Notes under the pieces: model-generated
The model's database searches: none
What the model was told of the DNA's origin: nothing
Seen by the model: only the letters and a program-made list of their open reading frames with translations
NCBI GenBank assembly: GCA_035911095.1
Contig: JAMHWF010000077.1
Coordinates: 62,001 to 126,000 of the forward strand
DNA: 64,000 nucleotides
Direction of reading: 5' to 3'
DNA from: JAMHWF01 sp035911095
Lineage (GTDB): Bacteria; Pseudomonadota; Gammaproteobacteria; Burkholderiales; Burkholderiaceae_C
Position numbers and translations under genes: made by a program
Shown: positions 1-8,759 of the stretch, piece by piece
Position numbering within the stretch: position 1 is the first letter of the stretch
How the letters are laid out: each line of letters begins with the position of its first letter

Positions 1-98
1 GCGCGACGCTCAAGTTCGCGATCCTGCTCGGCGCCGCGGCCTGTGTGGCGCTCGGCCTCCTGTCCATGGCCCGCGCCTGGCTGCGCACGAAGACCTGA
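1..98 (+). CDS. C-terminal end of an unidentified membrane protein (partial)
   Basis: The window opens inside a reading frame (codons start at position 3) that ends with TGA at 96-98. The visible 31 codons encode a hydrophobic, Ala/Leu-rich stretch followed by a basic tail (ending ARAWLRTKT), which looks like a last transmembrane helix with a cytoplasmic end. Too little is present to name the family. It is followed by a convergent transporter gene. Confidence 0.5.
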   Translation, partial: ATLKFAILLGAAACVALGLLSMARAWLRTKT

Positions 99-151
99 CT
101 CGGCGGCCATCCCCGCGTGGACGGCCCGCGCGAGGCGGGCCGTTCACCGCG

Positions 152-1846
152 TCAGTCGTTCGCGTAGATGTCCACGTCCTTCGTCTCCTTGATGAAGAGC
201 ATGCCGACGACGAAGGTGACGAGCGCGATGATGATCGGGTACCAGAGGCCGTTGTAGATGTTGCCGCTCTGGGCCACGATTGCGAAGGCGGTGGTCGGCA
301 GCAGGCCGCCGAACCAGCCGTTGCCGATGTGGTACGGCAGGCTCATCGAGGTGTAGCGGATGCGGGTCGGGAACATCTCGACCAGCGCCGCGGCGATCGG
401 CCCGTAGACCATCGTCACGTAGAGCACGAGCACGAACAGGATCCCGACCGTCAGCGGCTTGTTGATTTTGTCCGGGTCGGCCTTGGCCGGGTAGCCGGCC
501 GCCTTCACCGCGTCGGCCACCTGCTTCTTGAAGTCGGCGATCTTCGTCCGGCTTTCGGCGTCGAACGAATGGCCGTCGGGTGCCAGCGTCGCGTTGATCG
601 ACGGGATGTCCTTGCCCCCGAGCGAGATCGAGGCGGTCGACCCTGCCGGCAGTTCCTCGACGCTGTAGTTCACCGCCGCCTGCGCGAGCGTGCGCTTGGC
701 GATGTCGCACGAGCTTCGGAAGTCGATCTCGCGCGCGATCGGGCTGCCCTGGAACGAGCATTGCGCCGGGTCGACCTTGACCACCACCGGCACTGCCTGC
801 TGGGCCTTCGCGAGGTCGGGGTTGGCGGCGAAGGTCAGCGCCTTGAAGAGCGGGAAGTAGGTCAGCGCGGCGATCAGGCAGCCGGCCATGATGATCGGCT
901 TGCGCCCGATCTTGTCGGACAGCACGCCGAAGACGATGAAGAACGGCGTGCCGAGCAGCAGCGCCACGGCGATCAGGATGTTGGCCGTCGCGCCGTCGAC
1001 TCTCAGCGCCTGCGTGAGGAAGAACAGCGCATAGAACTGCCCCGTGTACCAGACCACCGCCTGGCCGGCCGTCAGGCCGACCAGCGCCAGGATCACGATC
1101 TTCAGGTTCTTCCACTGGCCGAAAGACTCCGACAGCGGCGCCTTCGAGGTCTTGCCTTCCGCCTTCATCTTCCGGAAGGCGGGCGACTCGTTCATCGACA
1201 GCCGGATCCACACGCTGATGCCGAGCAGCAGGATCGACAGCAGGAACGGCACGCGCCAGCCCCAGTCGGCAAAGGCTTCCTCGCCGAGCCAGGTGCGGGT
1301 GCCGAGGATGACCATCAGGCTCAGGAACAGGCCGAGCGTCGCGGTGGTCTGGATCCACGAGGTGTAGGCGCCGCGCCGCCCGTGCGGCGAATGCTCGGCG
1401 ACATAGGTCGCCGCGCCGCCGTATTCGCCGCCGAGCGCCAGGCCCTGCAGCAGGCGCAGGATGATCAGGCACACCGGTGCCGCGACGCCGATCGACGCGT
1501 AGGTGGGCAGGATGCCGACGATGAAGGTCGACAGGCCCATGATCAGGATCGTCACCAGGAAGGTGTACTTGCGTCCGATCATGTCGCCCAGCCGGCCGAA
1601 GACCAGCGCGCCGAAGGGCCGCACCAGGAAGCCGGCCGCGAAGGCGAGCAGCGCGAAGATGAAGGCCGCGCCCGGGTCGAGGCCGGCGAAGAACTGCTTG
1701 GCGATGATCGCCGCGAGCGAGCCGTACAGGTAGAAGTCGTACCACTCGAACACCGTGCCGAGCGAGGACGCGAAGATGACCTTCCTCTCCTCGCCGGTCA
1801 TCGGGCGCGCCGGCGTCGTCGGCGCCTTGTCGTAGGTCGCAGCCAT
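152..1846 (-). CDS. MFS transporter, metabolite:H+ symporter (MHS) type
   Basis: A 564-residue inner-membrane secondary transporter, probably importing a carboxylate or other small metabolite with protons. The N-terminus (KVIFASSLGTVFEWYDFYLY) is the hallmark of the MHS/ProP branch, and a loop between helices 2 and 3 carries GRLGDMIGRK, the MFS signature. The ATG at 1846 is preferred over an upstream in-frame one because GGGAG lies eight bases before it. It is longer than usual (about 430-450 residues) because some 120 mostly hydrophilic residues, with two cysteines, are inserted between late helices after GRKPIIMAGCL. The substrate cannot be read from sequence. It is transcribed away from the flavodoxin-like gene. 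Confidence 0.85.
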   Translation of the reverse strand: MAATYDKAPTTPARPMTGEERKVIFASSLGTVFEWYDFYLYGSLAAIIAKQFFAGLDPGAAFIFALLAFAAGFLVRPFGALVFGRLGDMIGRKYTFLVTILIMGLSTFIVGILPTYASIGVAAPVCLIILRLLQGLALGGEYGGAATYVAEHSPHGRRGAYTSWIQTTATLGLFLSLMVILGTRTWLGEEAFADWGWRVPFLLSILLLGISVWIRLSMNESPAFRKMKAEGKTSKAPLSESFGQWKNLKIVILALVGLTAGQAVVWYTGQFYALFFLTQALRVDGATANILIAVALLLGTPFFIVFGVLSDKIGRKPIIMAGCLIAALTYFPLFKALTFAANPDLAKAQQAVPVVVKVDPAQCSFQGSPIAREIDFRSSCDIAKRTLAQAAVNYSVEELPAGSTASISLGGKDIPSINATLAPDGHSFDAESRTKIADFKKQVADAVKAAGYPAKADPDKINKPLTVGILFVLVLYVTMVYGPIAAALVEMFPTRIRYTSMSLPYHIGNGWFGGLLPTTAFAIVAQSGNIYNGLWYPIIIALVTFVVGMLFIKETKDVDIYAND

Positions 1847-2047
1847 GACGTGTCTCCCTGGTGATGCACGGTCTCGATGACCGCGCACGATGATCCGAAG
1901 TCAAGCCTGACGGCGCTCTGACGGCTTTCCAACGGAAACTTACAAACTCAAGCAAAACCCGGAGTCCCGGTTTTGCGATGCGGGAGTCGAAGGGGTCACG
2001 GCCGCCATGCCTAGGGCATGTCCCAGGGCTCGATCAAGGGGAGTTCG

Positions 2048-2548
2048 ATGACGAAGCACCTGCTCATCGCCTGGTGGTCGCTGACCGGCGCCAGCGAGCA
2101 GCTCGCGCGTGCCGCGGCCGAAGGCGCCCGCGAGGCGGGCGAGGGCGAGGTCGAGGTGCGGCTGCTCCGCTGCGACGCGGCGGGCGCCGACGACCTGCTG
2201 GCCGCCGACGGCGTCCTCTTCGCGGCGCCGGAGAACCTGGCGTCGCTCGCCGGCCGCATGAAGGATTTCTTCGACCGCAGCTACTACGGCGCGCTCGGCC
2301 GCATCGAGGGGCGGCCCTATGCGTTGATCGTCGCCGCCGGCAGCGACGGGCAGGGCGCGGCGCGGCAGGTCGCGCGCATCTGCACCGGCTGGCGGCTGCA
2401 GGCCGTGGCGCCGCCGCTCATCGTCATCACGCATGCGCAGACACCGGAGACGATCTTCGCGCCCAAGCAGGTCGGCGCGGCCGATCTTGCGCGCGCCGGC
2501 GAGCTCGGCGGCCTGTTGGCGGCGGGTCTTGCGGCCGGCGTCTTCTGA
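2048..2548 (+). CDS. Flavodoxin-like / NAD(P)H-dependent FMN protein
   Basis: A 166-residue soluble protein with the flavodoxin fold: beta-strand 1 and phosphate loop (LLIAWWSLTGASEQLA), a middle GVLFAAPENLASLAGRMKDFFDR segment typical of NADPH-dependent FMN reductases, then LIVAAGSDGQGAARQ. The ATG at 2048 is chosen because AGGGGAG precedes it by about four bases; an in-frame ATG at 2018 lacks such a site. It probably binds FMN and carries electrons. It is on the same strand as minC, 77 bases downstream, but nothing ties it to cell division. The partner is unknown. Confidence 0.75.
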   Translation: MTKHLLIAWWSLTGASEQLARAAAEGAREAGEGEVEVRLLRCDAAGADDLLAADGVLFAAPENLASLAGRMKDFFDRSYYGALGRIEGRPYALIVAAGSDGQGAARQVARICTGWRLQAVAPPLIVITHAQTPETIFAPKQVGAADLARAGELGGLLAAGLAAGVF

Positions 2549-2625
2549 TCCCGGCCGGGCGAGCCGGCGCGCGCCGGTAAACTTCGCCGCTTTGCTTCCC
2601 TCCGCCGGTTCCGGCGCCATCCACG

Positions 2626-3468
2626 GTGAATGCCAAGGCGAATGCCACTGCCGTCCTGGACCTGAAGAGCGCGGCCCTGACGCTGATCGCCGTGGTGCTG
2701 AAGACGCCCGATCTCGCCCTCGTCGCCGAGGAGCTGGAGCGCCGCTTCGTCGAGAGTCCGAACCCGTTCGACAACGATCCGGTCGTGCTCGACCTCGCGG
2801 TGCTGAAGGGCGAGGCCGCCGCGCCCGACCTCGCCGCCCTGGTGGCGCTGCTGGCCCGGCACCGGATGCGCGCCGTCGCGGTGCGCGGTGCCGGCGAGCA
2901 CCTGCGCGAGGCCGTGCTGGCCCTGGGGCTGGGCGAAGCCCCGGAAGAACTGCCGCTGCCCGCCGCTCGGCGCGAGCCGCGAGCCGAGTCGCCGGACGCC
3001 AGCGCACCTGCGCCCACCGCCGCGGCGCCCGCGAGCGCTCCGGCGGCCGGACCGGCCCAGGCCCAGGCCGCGCCGCCGCAGGCCGCGCCGCCGCAGGCCG
3101 CGCCTGCCGCCGCCGCGCCGCCGCCGGCTGCCGCGCCGACGCTGCTGATCGACCGCCCGCTGCGCTCCGGCCAGCAGGTCTACGCCCGCGGCGGCGATCT
3201 GGTGGTGCTGGCCGCGGTCAGCGACGGCGCCGAGGTGATCGCCGACGGCAGCATCCACGTCTACGGGCCGCTGCGCGGGCGCGCGATCGCCGGCGCGCGC
3301 GGCAACGTCGACGCCCGCATCTTCAGCACCGTGATGGAGCCCCAGCTGGTCTCGATCGCGGGCATCTATCGCACCAGCGAGACGCCCCTGGCACCGGAGG
3401 TGCGGGGCAAGCCCGCACAGGTGCGCCTCGAGGGTGAACGGTTGCTGGTCGAGCCGCTGCGCTCCTGA
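2626..3468 (+). CDS. minC: Septum site-determining protein MinC
   Basis: MinC is recruited to the membrane by MinD and blocks FtsZ assembly away from midcell. The N-terminal MinC_N domain (about residues 8-105) is followed by an Ala/Pro/Gln-rich linker (about 120-172) and the C-terminal beta-helix domain starting LIDRPLRSGQQVYARGGDLV. At 280 residues it exceeds E. coli MinC (231) because of this linker, part of which is encoded by a 15-bp tandem repeat. Translation starts at GTG 2626. It heads a minCDE cluster: minD follows after 59 bases. Confidence 0.93.
   Translation: MNAKANATAVLDLKSAALTLIAVVLKTPDLALVAEELERRFVESPNPFDNDPVVLDLAVLKGEAAAPDLAALVALLARHRMRAVAVRGAGEHLREAVLALGLGEAPEELPLPAARREPRAESPDASAPAPTAAAPASAPAAGPAQAQAAPPQAAPPQAAPAAAAPPPAAAPTLLIDRPLRSGQQVYARGGDLVVLAAVSDGAEVIADGSIHVYGPLRGRAIAGARGNVDARIFSTVMEPQLVSIAGIYRTSETPLAPEVRGKPAQVRLEGERLLVEPLRS
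3064..3104 (+). repeat. 15-bp tandem repeat in the minC linker
   Basis: The unit CAGGCCGCGCCGCCG occurs twice exactly, followed by a third copy truncated to 11 bases. It is in frame and encodes QAAPP repeats in the disordered MinC linker. A multiple-of-three unit means slippage would change linker length without shifting frame. Confidence 0.8.
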
Positions 3469-3527
3469 GGCGCGCCGGCACGCCATACGCAACGACGCAC
3501 GACATACAGAGTAAAGGACCTGCAGCG

Positions 3528-4340
3528 ATGACCAAGATCGTCGTGGTGACATCCGGCAAAGGAGGCGTGGGCAAGACCACGACCAGCGCCAGCTTTGCCT
3601 CCGGCCTCGCGTTGGCCGGCCACAAGACGGCCGTGATCGACTTCGACGTGGGCCTGCGCAACCTCGACCTGATCATGGGTTGCGAGCGCCGCGTGGTGTA
3701 CGACCTGATCAACGTGATCCAGAACGAGGCCAACCTCAATCAGGCGCTGATCAAGGACAAGCAGTGCGACAACCTGTTCGTGCTCGCCGCCTCGCAGACG
3801 CGCGACAAGGAGGCGCTGAAGCAGGACGGCGTCGAGCGCGTGCTGAAGGACCTGGCCGAGATGGGCTTCGACTACGTTGTCTGCGACTCGCCCGCCGGCA
3901 TCGAGAGCGGCGCGCTGATGGCGATGCACTTCGCCGACGAGGCGCTGGTCGTGACCAACCCCGAGGTCTCCTCGGTGCGCGACTCCGACCGCATCCTCGG
4001 CATGCTTGGCTCGAAGACCAAGCGCGCGATCGAGGGCGGCGAGCCGATCAAGGAGCACCTGCTGATCACCCGCTACAACCCGACGCGGGTGGTCGGCGGG
4101 CAGATGCTCTCGCTGACCGACATCCAGGAGATCCTGCGCATCCCGCTGATCGGCGTGATCCCCGAGTCCGAGAACGTGCTCGATGCCTCCAACCAGGGCG
4201 TGCCGGCGATCCATCTGAAGGACACCGACGTCGCCGGGGCCTACCAGGACGTCGTCGCCCGCTTCCTCGGCGAGACGAGGCCGATGCGCTTCGTCGACGC
4301 GGAGAAGCCGAGCTTCTTCAAGCGCCTGTTCGGGAGGTGA
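3528..4340 (+). CDS. minD: Septum site-determining ATPase MinD
   Basis: A 270-residue ParA/MinD-family ATPase that oscillates on the inner membrane with MinE and carries MinC. The deviant Walker A motif GKGGVGKTT is at residues 10-18, the switch I region is VIDFDVGLRNLD and the Walker B-like region is YVVCDSPAGIE. The last residues, SFFKRLFGR, form the amphipathic membrane-targeting helix. Start ATG 3528 follows AAAGGA. minE begins three bases after its stop, so the two are surely co-transcribed. Confidence 0.97.
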   Translation: MTKIVVVTSGKGGVGKTTTSASFASGLALAGHKTAVIDFDVGLRNLDLIMGCERRVVYDLINVIQNEANLNQALIKDKQCDNLFVLAASQTRDKEALKQDGVERVLKDLAEMGFDYVVCDSPAGIESGALMAMHFADEALVVTNPEVSSVRDSDRILGMLGSKTKRAIEGGEPIKEHLLITRYNPTRVVGGQMLSLTDIQEILRIPLIGVIPESENVLDASNQGVPAIHLKDTDVAGAYQDVVARFLGETRPMRFVDAEKPSFFKRLFGR

Positions 4341-4343
4341 GCC

Positions 4344-4604
4344 ATGTCGCTTCTCACCCTGCTGTTCGGCGAGAAGAAGAAGACGGCCAGCGTCGCCAAG
4401 GAGCGGCTGCAGATCATCCTCGCCCATGAGCGCTCGAACCGCGAGAGCCGCCCCGACTACCTGCCCGACCTGCAGAAGGAGCTGGTCGCGGTGATCTCGA
4501 AGTACGTCCACATCAACGCCGAGGACATCAAGGTCCACCTCGAGCGGCAGGACCACCTCGAGGTGCTGGAAGTCAAGATCGAGCTGCCCGACGCGGTGCG
4601 CTGA
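4344..4604 (+). CDS. minE: Cell division topological specificity factor MinE
   Basis: An 86-residue MinE of normal family length. The N-terminus MSLLTLLFG is the membrane-binding segment; the RLQIILAHERSN stretch is the conserved anti-MinCD helix; the C-terminal half is the dimerisation domain. It stimulates MinD ATPase and so confines MinCD to the poles. It sits directly behind minD, with GGGAGG just upstream of its start, and gltS begins one base after its stop. Confidence 0.97.
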   Translation: MSLLTLLFGEKKKTASVAKERLQIILAHERSNRESRPDYLPDLQKELVAVISKYVHINAEDIKVHLERQDHLEVLEVKIELPDAVR

Positions 4605-4605
4605 G

Positions 4606-5829
4606 GTGCCGGCGCCGCTGCGCCAGGACCTGACGGTCGACGCCTTCGCCAGCTTCACGCTCGCGATCCTGCTGCTCTTCGTCGGCAAGGGGCTGACGCA
4701 GCGCAGCGCCTGGTTGCGCCGCTACAGCATCCCGGACGCGGTGGTCGGCGGCGTCTGCTGCGCGGCGGTCGTCTGCGCCCTGTACTACGGCGCGCGCATG
4801 CGCATCGGCTTCGAACTCGGTGCGCGCGACATGCTGCTGCTGTACTTCTTCGCCGCGATCGGCCTCGCCACCGACCTGCGCACGCTCGGCCGCGGCGGGC
4901 GGGGGATGCTGGTGCTGATGGCCCTGGCGAGCGTGTTCCTGCTGCTGCAGAACGGCGTCGGCATGGCGATCGCGGCCGCCTTCGGCCTCGACCCCCGGGC
5001 CGGGCTGATGGCGGGCTCGGTCGCGCTCACCGGCGGCGTCGGCACCACGCTGGCCTGGACGCCGCGCTTCGTGGAACTCGGCCTCGCCCAGGCCGGCGAG
5101 TTGGGGCTGGCAGCCAACATGGTCGGCCTGGTCGCGGCCTGCGTGATCGGCGGCCCGATCGCGCTGCACCTGATCGCGCGCCGCCACGTGCGGCCCTCGC
5201 GCGGCACCGAGCTCGAGATCGGCGTGCGCCACCGCGACCAGTCGCAGGTCGCGCTCGACTACCACGGCATGCTGCTGGCGCTGCTGTGGCTGAACCTCGC
5301 GCTGATGCTGGGGCAGATCGTCTCGGCGCTGATCGCGCGCAGCGGCCTGCACCTGCCGGCCTTCGTCGGCTGCCTGATGGCCGGCATCCTGCTGCGCGCC
5401 TTTGGCGGCCTGGTCGCGCCCCAGGGCCGCGCGCTGTGGCACTGGCCGCGCATGCAGCCGGGCGTGGCCCTGGTCTCTGACATCTGCCTGGGCATGTTCA
5501 TCACGATGGCGCTGATGGGCATGCAGCTGTGGACGCTGCAGCCGATCCTGTCGTTCATCGTCGTCGCGATGGCGGTGCAGATCGCGCTGGCGGTCGCCTA
5601 CACGGTGTGGGTCGTCTTCCGCGCGATGGGTCGCGACTACGAGGCGGTGGTGGTCTGCGCCGGCTTCGGCGGCATCGCGCTCGGCTCGACGGCCACCGCG
5701 GTCGCCAACATGACCGCGGTGACACGCGAGTTCGGCGCCGCGCCGCGCGCCTTCGTTGTCGTGCCGCTGGTGGCCGGCTTCTTCATCGACCTCGCCAACG
5801 CCGTCGCGATCGGCTGGCTGGTGCGCTGA
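4606..5829 (+). CDS. gltS: Sodium/glutamate symporter GltS
   Basis: A 407-residue inner-membrane Na+-coupled glutamate importer (E. coli GltS is 401). It opens LTVDAFASFTLAILLLFVGK, as in the family, contains the glycine-rich repeat GSVALTGGVGTTLAWTP in the first half and the matching GFGGIALGSTATAVANMTAVT in the second half, the two inverted-repeat re-entrant loops. It starts with GTG at 4606, one base after the minE stop, so it is probably translated from the min transcript. Grouping with min genes looks positional rather than functional. Confidence 0.92.
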   Translation: MPAPLRQDLTVDAFASFTLAILLLFVGKGLTQRSAWLRRYSIPDAVVGGVCCAAVVCALYYGARMRIGFELGARDMLLLYFFAAIGLATDLRTLGRGGRGMLVLMALASVFLLLQNGVGMAIAAAFGLDPRAGLMAGSVALTGGVGTTLAWTPRFVELGLAQAGELGLAANMVGLVAACVIGGPIALHLIARRHVRPSRGTELEIGVRHRDQSQVALDYHGMLLALLWLNLALMLGQIVSALIARSGLHLPAFVGCLMAGILLRAFGGLVAPQGRALWHWPRMQPGVALVSDICLGMFITMALMGMQLWTLQPILSFIVVAMAVQIALAVAYTVWVVFRAMGRDYEAVVVCAGFGGIALGSTATAVANMTAVTREFGAAPRAFVVVPLVAGFFIDLANAVAIGWLVR

Positions 5830-5840
5830 GCGCGGTGCCG

Positions 5841-5860
5841 CCCGCCCCGGGCAGGGCGGG
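5841..5860. terminator. GC hairpin between convergent gltS and doxX-like genes
   Basis: CCCGCCC (5841-5847) and GGGCGGG (5854-5860) form a perfect 7-bp stem with a 6-base loop, placed between two converging genes. There is no T-run, so it would be a weak or bidirectional factor-assisted terminator. Confidence 0.4.
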
Positions 5861-5877
5861 CATCCGGGGGCCGGCGT

Positions 5878-6294
5878 TCAGGCCTGGCGGCGGCGCGCGT
5901 CGACGCTCCAGTCGCCGGCGCCCCAGGCCGTGATGGTCAACAGGCCGCCGACGATGGCGATGTTCTTCCAGAACAGCAGCTGCTGGACCATCTGCTGCTC
6001 GGCCGGCACGCCCCAGTAGGCATGGAAGCCGAACGACGCCCCCAGCGTGAAGACGGCCAGCACCAGCGCCGCGAGCCGCGTGCCGGCACCGAAGACCAGC
6101 GCCAGGCCGCCGCCGATCTCGGCCACCAGCGCGACGGCGGCGGCCACGGTCGGCATCGGCAGGCCGGCCGAGGTGATGTAGGCCACCGTGCCCGAGAAGC
6201 CGGTGAGCTTGGAGAGGCCGGCGGGCAGGAAGAGCGCGGCGATCAGCAGGCGCCCGATCAGGGCGCCGGTGTTCTGGGCGGGAGAGTGGTTCAC
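5878..6294 (-). CDS. DoxX family membrane protein
   Basis: A 138-residue four-helix membrane protein of the DoxX/SURF4-like family (IGRLLIAALFLPAGLSKLTGF, then EIGGGLALVFGAGTRLAALVLAVFT). Family members are linked to quinone or thiol redox and membrane stress, but the exact role of this paralogue is unknown. I choose the GTG at 6294 because GGAG sits about six bases upstream and the protein then begins like its relatives (HSPAQNTGALIGR); the ATG at 6348 would add 18 non-conserved residues. Confidence 0.8.
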   Translation of the reverse strand: MNHSPAQNTGALIGRLLIAALFLPAGLSKLTGFSGTVAYITSAGLPMPTVAAAVALVAEIGGGLALVFGAGTRLAALVLAVFTLGASFGFHAYWGVPAEQQMVQQLLFWKNIAIVGGLLTITAWGAGDWSVDARRRQA

Positions 6295-6415
6295 GCGAAG
6301 GCTCCGAAGTGTCTGGACGCAGGCATCCTCGTCGCTGCGCGGCGCCACGGGGCTCAGCCGGTCTGGCGTCAGCGTTCAGAAAATCGGAACCGCCTGAACC
6401 GCCGTCGGCCCGGGC

Positions 6416-6742
6416 TCAGACCGTCGCGCGCCCGGGCATGTGGTGCTCGACTAGCGCGGCCGAACTGACGATCTCGAAGTACAGCAGCGCCGCGCCGCCC
6501 GTCTTGCCGACGCGCTTCATGTCTTCCATGCCGGCGATGCCTACCACCACGGTGCAGAAGATGATCGGCGCAATGATCATCTTGATCAGCTTGATGAAGC
6601 CGTCGCCGAGCGGCTTCAGCGCGGTGCCGGTGTCGGGCCAGAAGTGGCCGACCAGCACGCCGATCACGATCGCCGTGATGACCTGGACGTAGAGCGATTG
6701 GTAGAACGGCTTGCGGACGGCGATGGGGGGGGCAGGGGGCAT
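6416..6742 (-). pseudogene. dctA: 5' fragment of a C4-dicarboxylate/H+ symporter gene (dctA)
   Basis: The 108-residue product matches only the start of DctA (usually about 430-450 residues): KPFYQSLYVQVITAIVIG, then KPLGDGFIKLIKMIIAPIIF and CTVVVGIAGMEDMKRVGKTG. Homology runs to about LLYFEIVSSAAL, then turns into an unrelated VEHHMPGRATV tail and a stop. No remainder of the gene follows before the DoxX gene, so the 3' three quarters have been deleted. Start ATG 6742 has GGAG seven bases upstream and is intact. It cannot form a transporter. Confidence 0.82.
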
Positions 6743-7137
6743 GGCGGTCTCCGGTCTTGGGGTCGCCGGAATCCGGTGGTGCCGGAGGGAGTGCAAGCTC
6801 GGCGCCTGCCGGAAGGGGCCGGCCGGAATGCCGCAAGTGACTGTCGCGCAAAGGATTTCCTGCCACGCCGTGGGCGCTGCCGACGAGCCCGCCAGACTGG
6901 GCCCGGCTGCCGCCTACGGCCGTCCAGACGCGAAGCTCAGGTTAGCCCGAGGGTGCGTTGTCGGGGGCTCCAGGGGACAGCGGCAATCGGCGCCGCGACC
7001 GCGTGCGATTTGGCGGCGAACGAGTTCACGAACCGCGTCCGGCGGCGGTGCGCTGATCGACGCTCAGCCCATGATCCTGCGCCGCCAGGCCTGCTTTCAA
7101 GGCCACCCGGCGACCATCGAATCTCTCGAACGGATGG
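6743..7137. other. 395-bp gap between the dctA fragment and bchE
   Basis: No convincing gene. It holds the divergent leader of the dctA fragment (GGAG near 6750) and the upstream region of bchE. I looked for the TGT-N12-ACA palindrome bound by PpsR/CrtJ ahead of photosynthesis genes and did not find it. No IS end or inverted repeat was recognised. Confidence 0.5.
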
Positions 7138-8691
7138 ATGCGCATGAAGATCGCGCTGTTGAATCCACCTCACACCGCCATTGGAAGCCGCATTCCCGGC
7201 GAGCACCTGCCTCCGCTCGGGTTGCTGTCAGTCGGCGGGCCGCTATTGGACGACGGGCACGAGGTGCGGCTGATCGATGCGGACCTGAAGCTGCTTTCGG
7301 TCGAAGGCATCGCCGCGGAGGTATTCGCCGATACGCCGCAGGTGCTGATGGTCGGCCACTCGGGATCCAGTTCGGTCCACGAGACCGTGCTGAAGATCTG
7401 CAGGCGCATCAAGGCACAAGCGCCTGGCGTCACGGTCGTCTATGGTGGTGTCCACCCCACCTATCACTGGGACGAGATCCTGTCCGCGTGCGAAGCCGTT
7501 GACCTGATCGTGCGCGGCGAGGGCGAAAGTACCACCCAGCAACTGGTACGCGCGCTGGCGTCGGGCACGCCGCTGACCCAGGTCAGGGGCATCGCCTTTC
7601 GCGAGAACGGTGAAATCAGGGCTACCGATGCGGCCGAGGTCATCGCCGACCTGGACAGGTTTCGCGTCGGCTGGGAGCTGATCCGGCACGCGGACTATTC
7701 CTACTGGGGCGGGATGCGCGCGGTCGTCGTGCAGTTCTCGCGCGGTTGCCCGTACCTTTGCAGCTATTGCGGCCAGCGCGGCTTCTGGACCCGCTGGCGA
7801 CACCGCGACCCGAAGGCGTTCGCCCAGGAGCTGGCGCGCCTCCATCGCGAACACGGTGTCGAGCTGATCAACTTCGCGGACGAACTGCCCACCGGTTCTC
7901 CGAAAGCCTGGCGAGCGTTTCTCGAAGCCCTGATCGAAGAAGACGTGCCGCTGACCCTGGTGGGCTCGACGAGGGCCGGCGACATCGTCCGGGACAAGGA
8001 GTTCCTGCACCTGTACAAGAAGGCGGGCGTGATCCGCTTCCTGCTGGGCATCGAAACCTACAGCGACGAGCAGATCGCCGAAATCCGAAAGGGTGGCAGC
8101 GTCTCGGAGGACAGGGAGGCGATCCAGCTTTTGCGCGAGCACGGCATCGTCTCGATGGCCACCTACGTGGTCGGTTTTCGCGAAGAGCGCGATGCTGATT
8201 ACTGGCGTTCCTTCCGGCACCTGCTTTCATACGACCCTGACCAGGTGCAGCTGCTGTACGCAACGCCGCACCGTTGGACGCCCTTTTACGAAACCGTCGA
8301 GAACCGGCGCGTCATCCAGACCGACACGACCAAGTGGGATTACAAGCACCAGGTGCTCGAGGCCACGGGTGTTCCCGCATGGCGGGTATTCGTGTGGTTC
8401 AAGACCATCGAGCTGCTGATGCAGGCCCGGCCGCGCGTCTTGCGCAGAATCGTGTGTCACCGCGACGCCGCCTATCGTCACGCGATGCGCTGGTACAGCA
8501 GGATGGGCCGCCGGGTATGGTTTCACGAGGTCATCGAGTTCGTGTTCCGGACCCGGCACGAGAAGAGCGCTCTGCGCCTGGGCGACTTCATGGGCTCGAT
8601 GTTCGTCGGCCGTGAATACTCGATGAGCGCGAAGGGCCGGCGTCGAATCGCTCCCGTCGTCGTCGGGACAACGAAAGCGCGCTCGTCGTAG
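7138..8691 (+). CDS. bchE: BchE-type B12/radical-SAM enzyme (Mg-protoporphyrin IX monomethyl ester anaerobic cyclase)
   Basis: The 517-residue product matches BchE along its length. The N-terminal cobalamin-type domain begins KIALLNPPHTAIGSRIPGEHLPPLGLLS. The radical-SAM cluster motif is CPYLCSYC (Cys204, Cys208, Cys211), inside VVVQFSRGCPYLCSYCGQRG. Further BchE-like blocks are FWTRWRHRDP, LVGSTRA, YKKAGVIRFLLGIE and the C-terminal QLLYATPHRWTPFYE. BchE closes the isocyclic ring of bacteriochlorophyll without oxygen, using water-derived oxygen, [4Fe-4S] and cobalamin. ATG 7144 is an alternative start that fits family N-termini slightly better. No other bch, crt or puf gene is present in the window, so the physiological role of this copy is uncertain. 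Confidence 0.82.
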   Translation: MRMKIALLNPPHTAIGSRIPGEHLPPLGLLSVGGPLLDDGHEVRLIDADLKLLSVEGIAAEVFADTPQVLMVGHSGSSSVHETVLKICRRIKAQAPGVTVVYGGVHPTYHWDEILSACEAVDLIVRGEGESTTQQLVRALASGTPLTQVRGIAFRENGEIRATDAAEVIADLDRFRVGWELIRHADYSYWGGMRAVVVQFSRGCPYLCSYCGQRGFWTRWRHRDPKAFAQELARLHREHGVELINFADELPTGSPKAWRAFLEALIEEDVPLTLVGSTRAGDIVRDKEFLHLYKKAGVIRFLLGIETYSDEQIAEIRKGGSVSEDREAIQLLREHGIVSMATYVVGFREERDADYWRSFRHLLSYDPDQVQLLYATPHRWTPFYETVENRRVIQTDTTKWDYKHQVLEATGVPAWRVFVWFKTIELLMQARPRVLRRIVCHRDAAYRHAMRWYSRMGRRVWFHEVIEFVFRTRHEKSALRLGDFMGSMFVGREYSMSAKGRRRIAPVVVGTTKARSS

Positions 8692-8759
8692 CGATTACCC
8701 GCTGGTAAGACCGCGCCAGCGTCTGTGGCCATCAGGACTTTCCTGCCAAGGGATTTGCA

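Noticed and set aside
6959..6979. TGT...ACA pair upstream of bchE as a PpsR/CrtJ operator
   Set aside because: The spacer is 15 bases, not the required 12, and no second copy is present.
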